This document shows, piece by piece, positions 4,622-5,518 of a stretch of DNA of 5,518 nucleotides. Under the pieces are notes generated by a model. It made no database searches, had not been told where the DNA came from, and saw only the letters and a program-made list of their open reading frames with translations. Every line of letters begins with the position of its first letter. Within the stretch, counting starts at the first letter, position 1. Source of the DNA: Thermoplasmata archaeon. Its GTDB lineage: Archaea; Thermoplasmatota; Thermoplasmata; Lutacidiplasmatales; UBA184. The translations under genes and the position numbers were made by a program. The stretch covers positions 1 through 5,518 of the forward strand of contig JASHUL010000187.1 of assembly GCA_030039995.1 (NCBI GenBank), written 5' to 3'.

Positions 4622-5518
4622 TCACGCGTCCGAGGACTTCGCGGTCCGGCGCGCGGTCGACTTCGACGGCGGGGTACCCATGTCGTCGGAAGGAGACGGG
4701 GATCCCCCGGGGGCCGGAGTCGGAGGCGCGGGGGCGCTCGGCGTCGGTGCCCCCGACGCGGGGGCGTCGGTCGACCGCGGGGTGGCCGTGAGCGGCGAGA
4801 CGTAGTCCGGCTCGTTCGACGGAACGTACGGTGGGAGCGACCCCTGCGACTTCGCCTGCAGGAGCGTCGCGAGGTACGCCGAGAACATCGTGTTCGCGCC
4901 GTCCGCTCCCGCGGACCCGAGCACGAGGGTGTCGGGCGTGATCCGCAGATGGCCGGCCTGGATCAGGTCGATGACGCGGATCAGGGCGACGCGATCGGGC
5001 CCGATCACGTCGGCTTGGGCGTGGTAGGCGTCCGCCTGCCCGCTGCCGACGCGCCGGATCGCGGCTGCGTTCCCGTCGGCGACGATCCGGATCGAGTCGC
5101 GCTCGCCTTCGGCCTTCTTGACGGCGGCCTTCGCGTTGTTCTCGTTGATGACGATCTGGAGGTCGGCCTGGACGACCTCGGGCTGCAGGTTCGCGCGCGC
5201 GGTCATCTCCTGCACGGAGATCCGCTGGCGCTCGGCGGCGGCCTGCTCGACGTACTGCGCCTGCTGCTGAACGGCGATCTCCTTGTTCGTCTGGGTCGCG
5301 AGGAGCGTCTCGTCGACCTGGATGTACGAGATCAACAGGTTCTGGGCCTCCACGAGGTACTTCTGGAACGCCATCCGCGCCTTGTCGAGGGCCTCCTGCT
5401 GGAGTCCGGAGCGGCTGCGCACGAACTCGAGCGCCTGCTTCTCGCCCGCGTTGTTGCGGAACTCGGCGTCGATCAGGGGGTGGACGATCTGCTGGATCAG
5501 GTTGAAGACCGACCCGAA
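4622..5518 (-). CDS. SPFH/Band 7 (flotillin/prohibitin-like) protein, C-terminal part
   Basis: The frame is open to the right edge, so the N-terminus is missing; 298 residues are visible. The visible part begins with the end of the SPFH domain (LIQQIVHPLIDAEFRNNAGE). A long charged, Ala/Gln/Glu-rich helical region follows, about residues 37-160 of the visible part, with stretches such as VQQQAQYVEQAAAERQRISV and AAVKKAEGERDSIRIVADGN, typical of the SPFH coiled coil. Next come ADAYHAQADVIGPDRVAL and ITPDTLVLG, as in flotillin and prohibitin C-terminal parts. The last 70 residues are rich in Pro, Ala, Ser and Thr and end in a basic segment, KSTARRTAKSSDA. SPFH proteins oligomerise at the membrane and scaffold proteases or organise membrane domains; any N-terminal membrane segment would lie outside the window. 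A GTG at 5422 is internal, not a start, because conserved sequence continues upstream of it. Confidence 0.88.
   Translation of the reverse strand, partial: FGSVFNLIQQIVHPLIDAEFRNNAGEKQALEFVRSRSGLQQEALDKARMAFQKYLVEAQNLLISYIQVDETLLATQTNKEIAVQQQAQYVEQAAAERQRISVQEMTARANLQPEVVQADLQIVINENNAKAAVKKAEGERDSIRIVADGNAAAIRRVGSGQADAYHAQADVIGPDRVALIRVIDLIQAGHLRITPDTLVLGSAGADGANTMFSAYLATLLQAKSQGSLPPYVPSNEPDYVSPLTATPRSTDAPASGAPTPSAPAPPTPAPGGSPSPSDDMGTPPSKSTARRTAKSSDA

Noticed and set aside
4063..4791. Alternative 242-codon plus-strand frame overlapping the MarR gene
   Set aside because: It is a frame-shifted shadow rich in Arg and Gly; the 4070 frame has the complete winged helix-turn-helix and a correctly spaced TATA box.

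Overview
The window looks like archaeal chromosome, GC-rich and most probably from a Thermoplasmatota-type lineage. Four things support this. The rRNA fragment at the left edge carries the archaeal form of the 23S 5' region. Promoters are archaeal TATA boxes about 25 nt upstream of inferred start sites, and two transcripts look leaderless. The 23S gene has a protein gene, not 16S rRNA, directly upstream, and unlinked rRNA genes are a known Thermoplasmata trait. The protein families (Cas4-like nuclease, A-type Fe-S carriers, SPFH protein, MarR regulator) fit a free-living archaeon. The lineage call is an inference.

Layout, left to right. Positions 1-104 (minus strand) are the 5' end of a 23S rRNA gene that runs off the left edge, preceded by a structured leader and a TATA-like box. 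Positions 308-2987 (minus strand) hold three co-directional genes. In transcription order they are a YafJ-type class II glutamine amidotransferase, a nucleotidyltransferase-fold protein with a cysteine-rich N-terminal half, and a Cas4-like Fe-S nuclease. The 116-bp gap at 2988-3103 is a divergent promoter region with a perfect dyad between its two TATA boxes.

Positions 3104-3953 (plus strand) carry two tandem A-type (HesB/IscA-like) Fe-S carrier genes. The first is canonical. The second is unusual: the ligand loop and the C-terminal tail have each been expanded into two Cys-Gly-Cys motifs in glycine-rich sequence, so the three canonical cysteines become eight, and the tail also gains a His-Gly-His. 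A pyrimidine-rich terminator candidate follows. Positions 4070-4561 (plus) encode a MarR-family regulator with a probable leaderless transcript. Positions 4622-5518 (minus) are the C-terminal part of an SPFH/Band 7 protein cut by the right edge and convergent with the MarR gene.

Iron-sulfur chemistry is a loose theme: two carriers, a nuclease with four likely cluster-binding cysteines, and an adjacent Cys4 protein. The expanded carrier at 3510-3953 is the best candidate for something undescribed. There is no CRISPR array, tRNA or mobile element in the window, and no gene-free stretch over about 200 bp.
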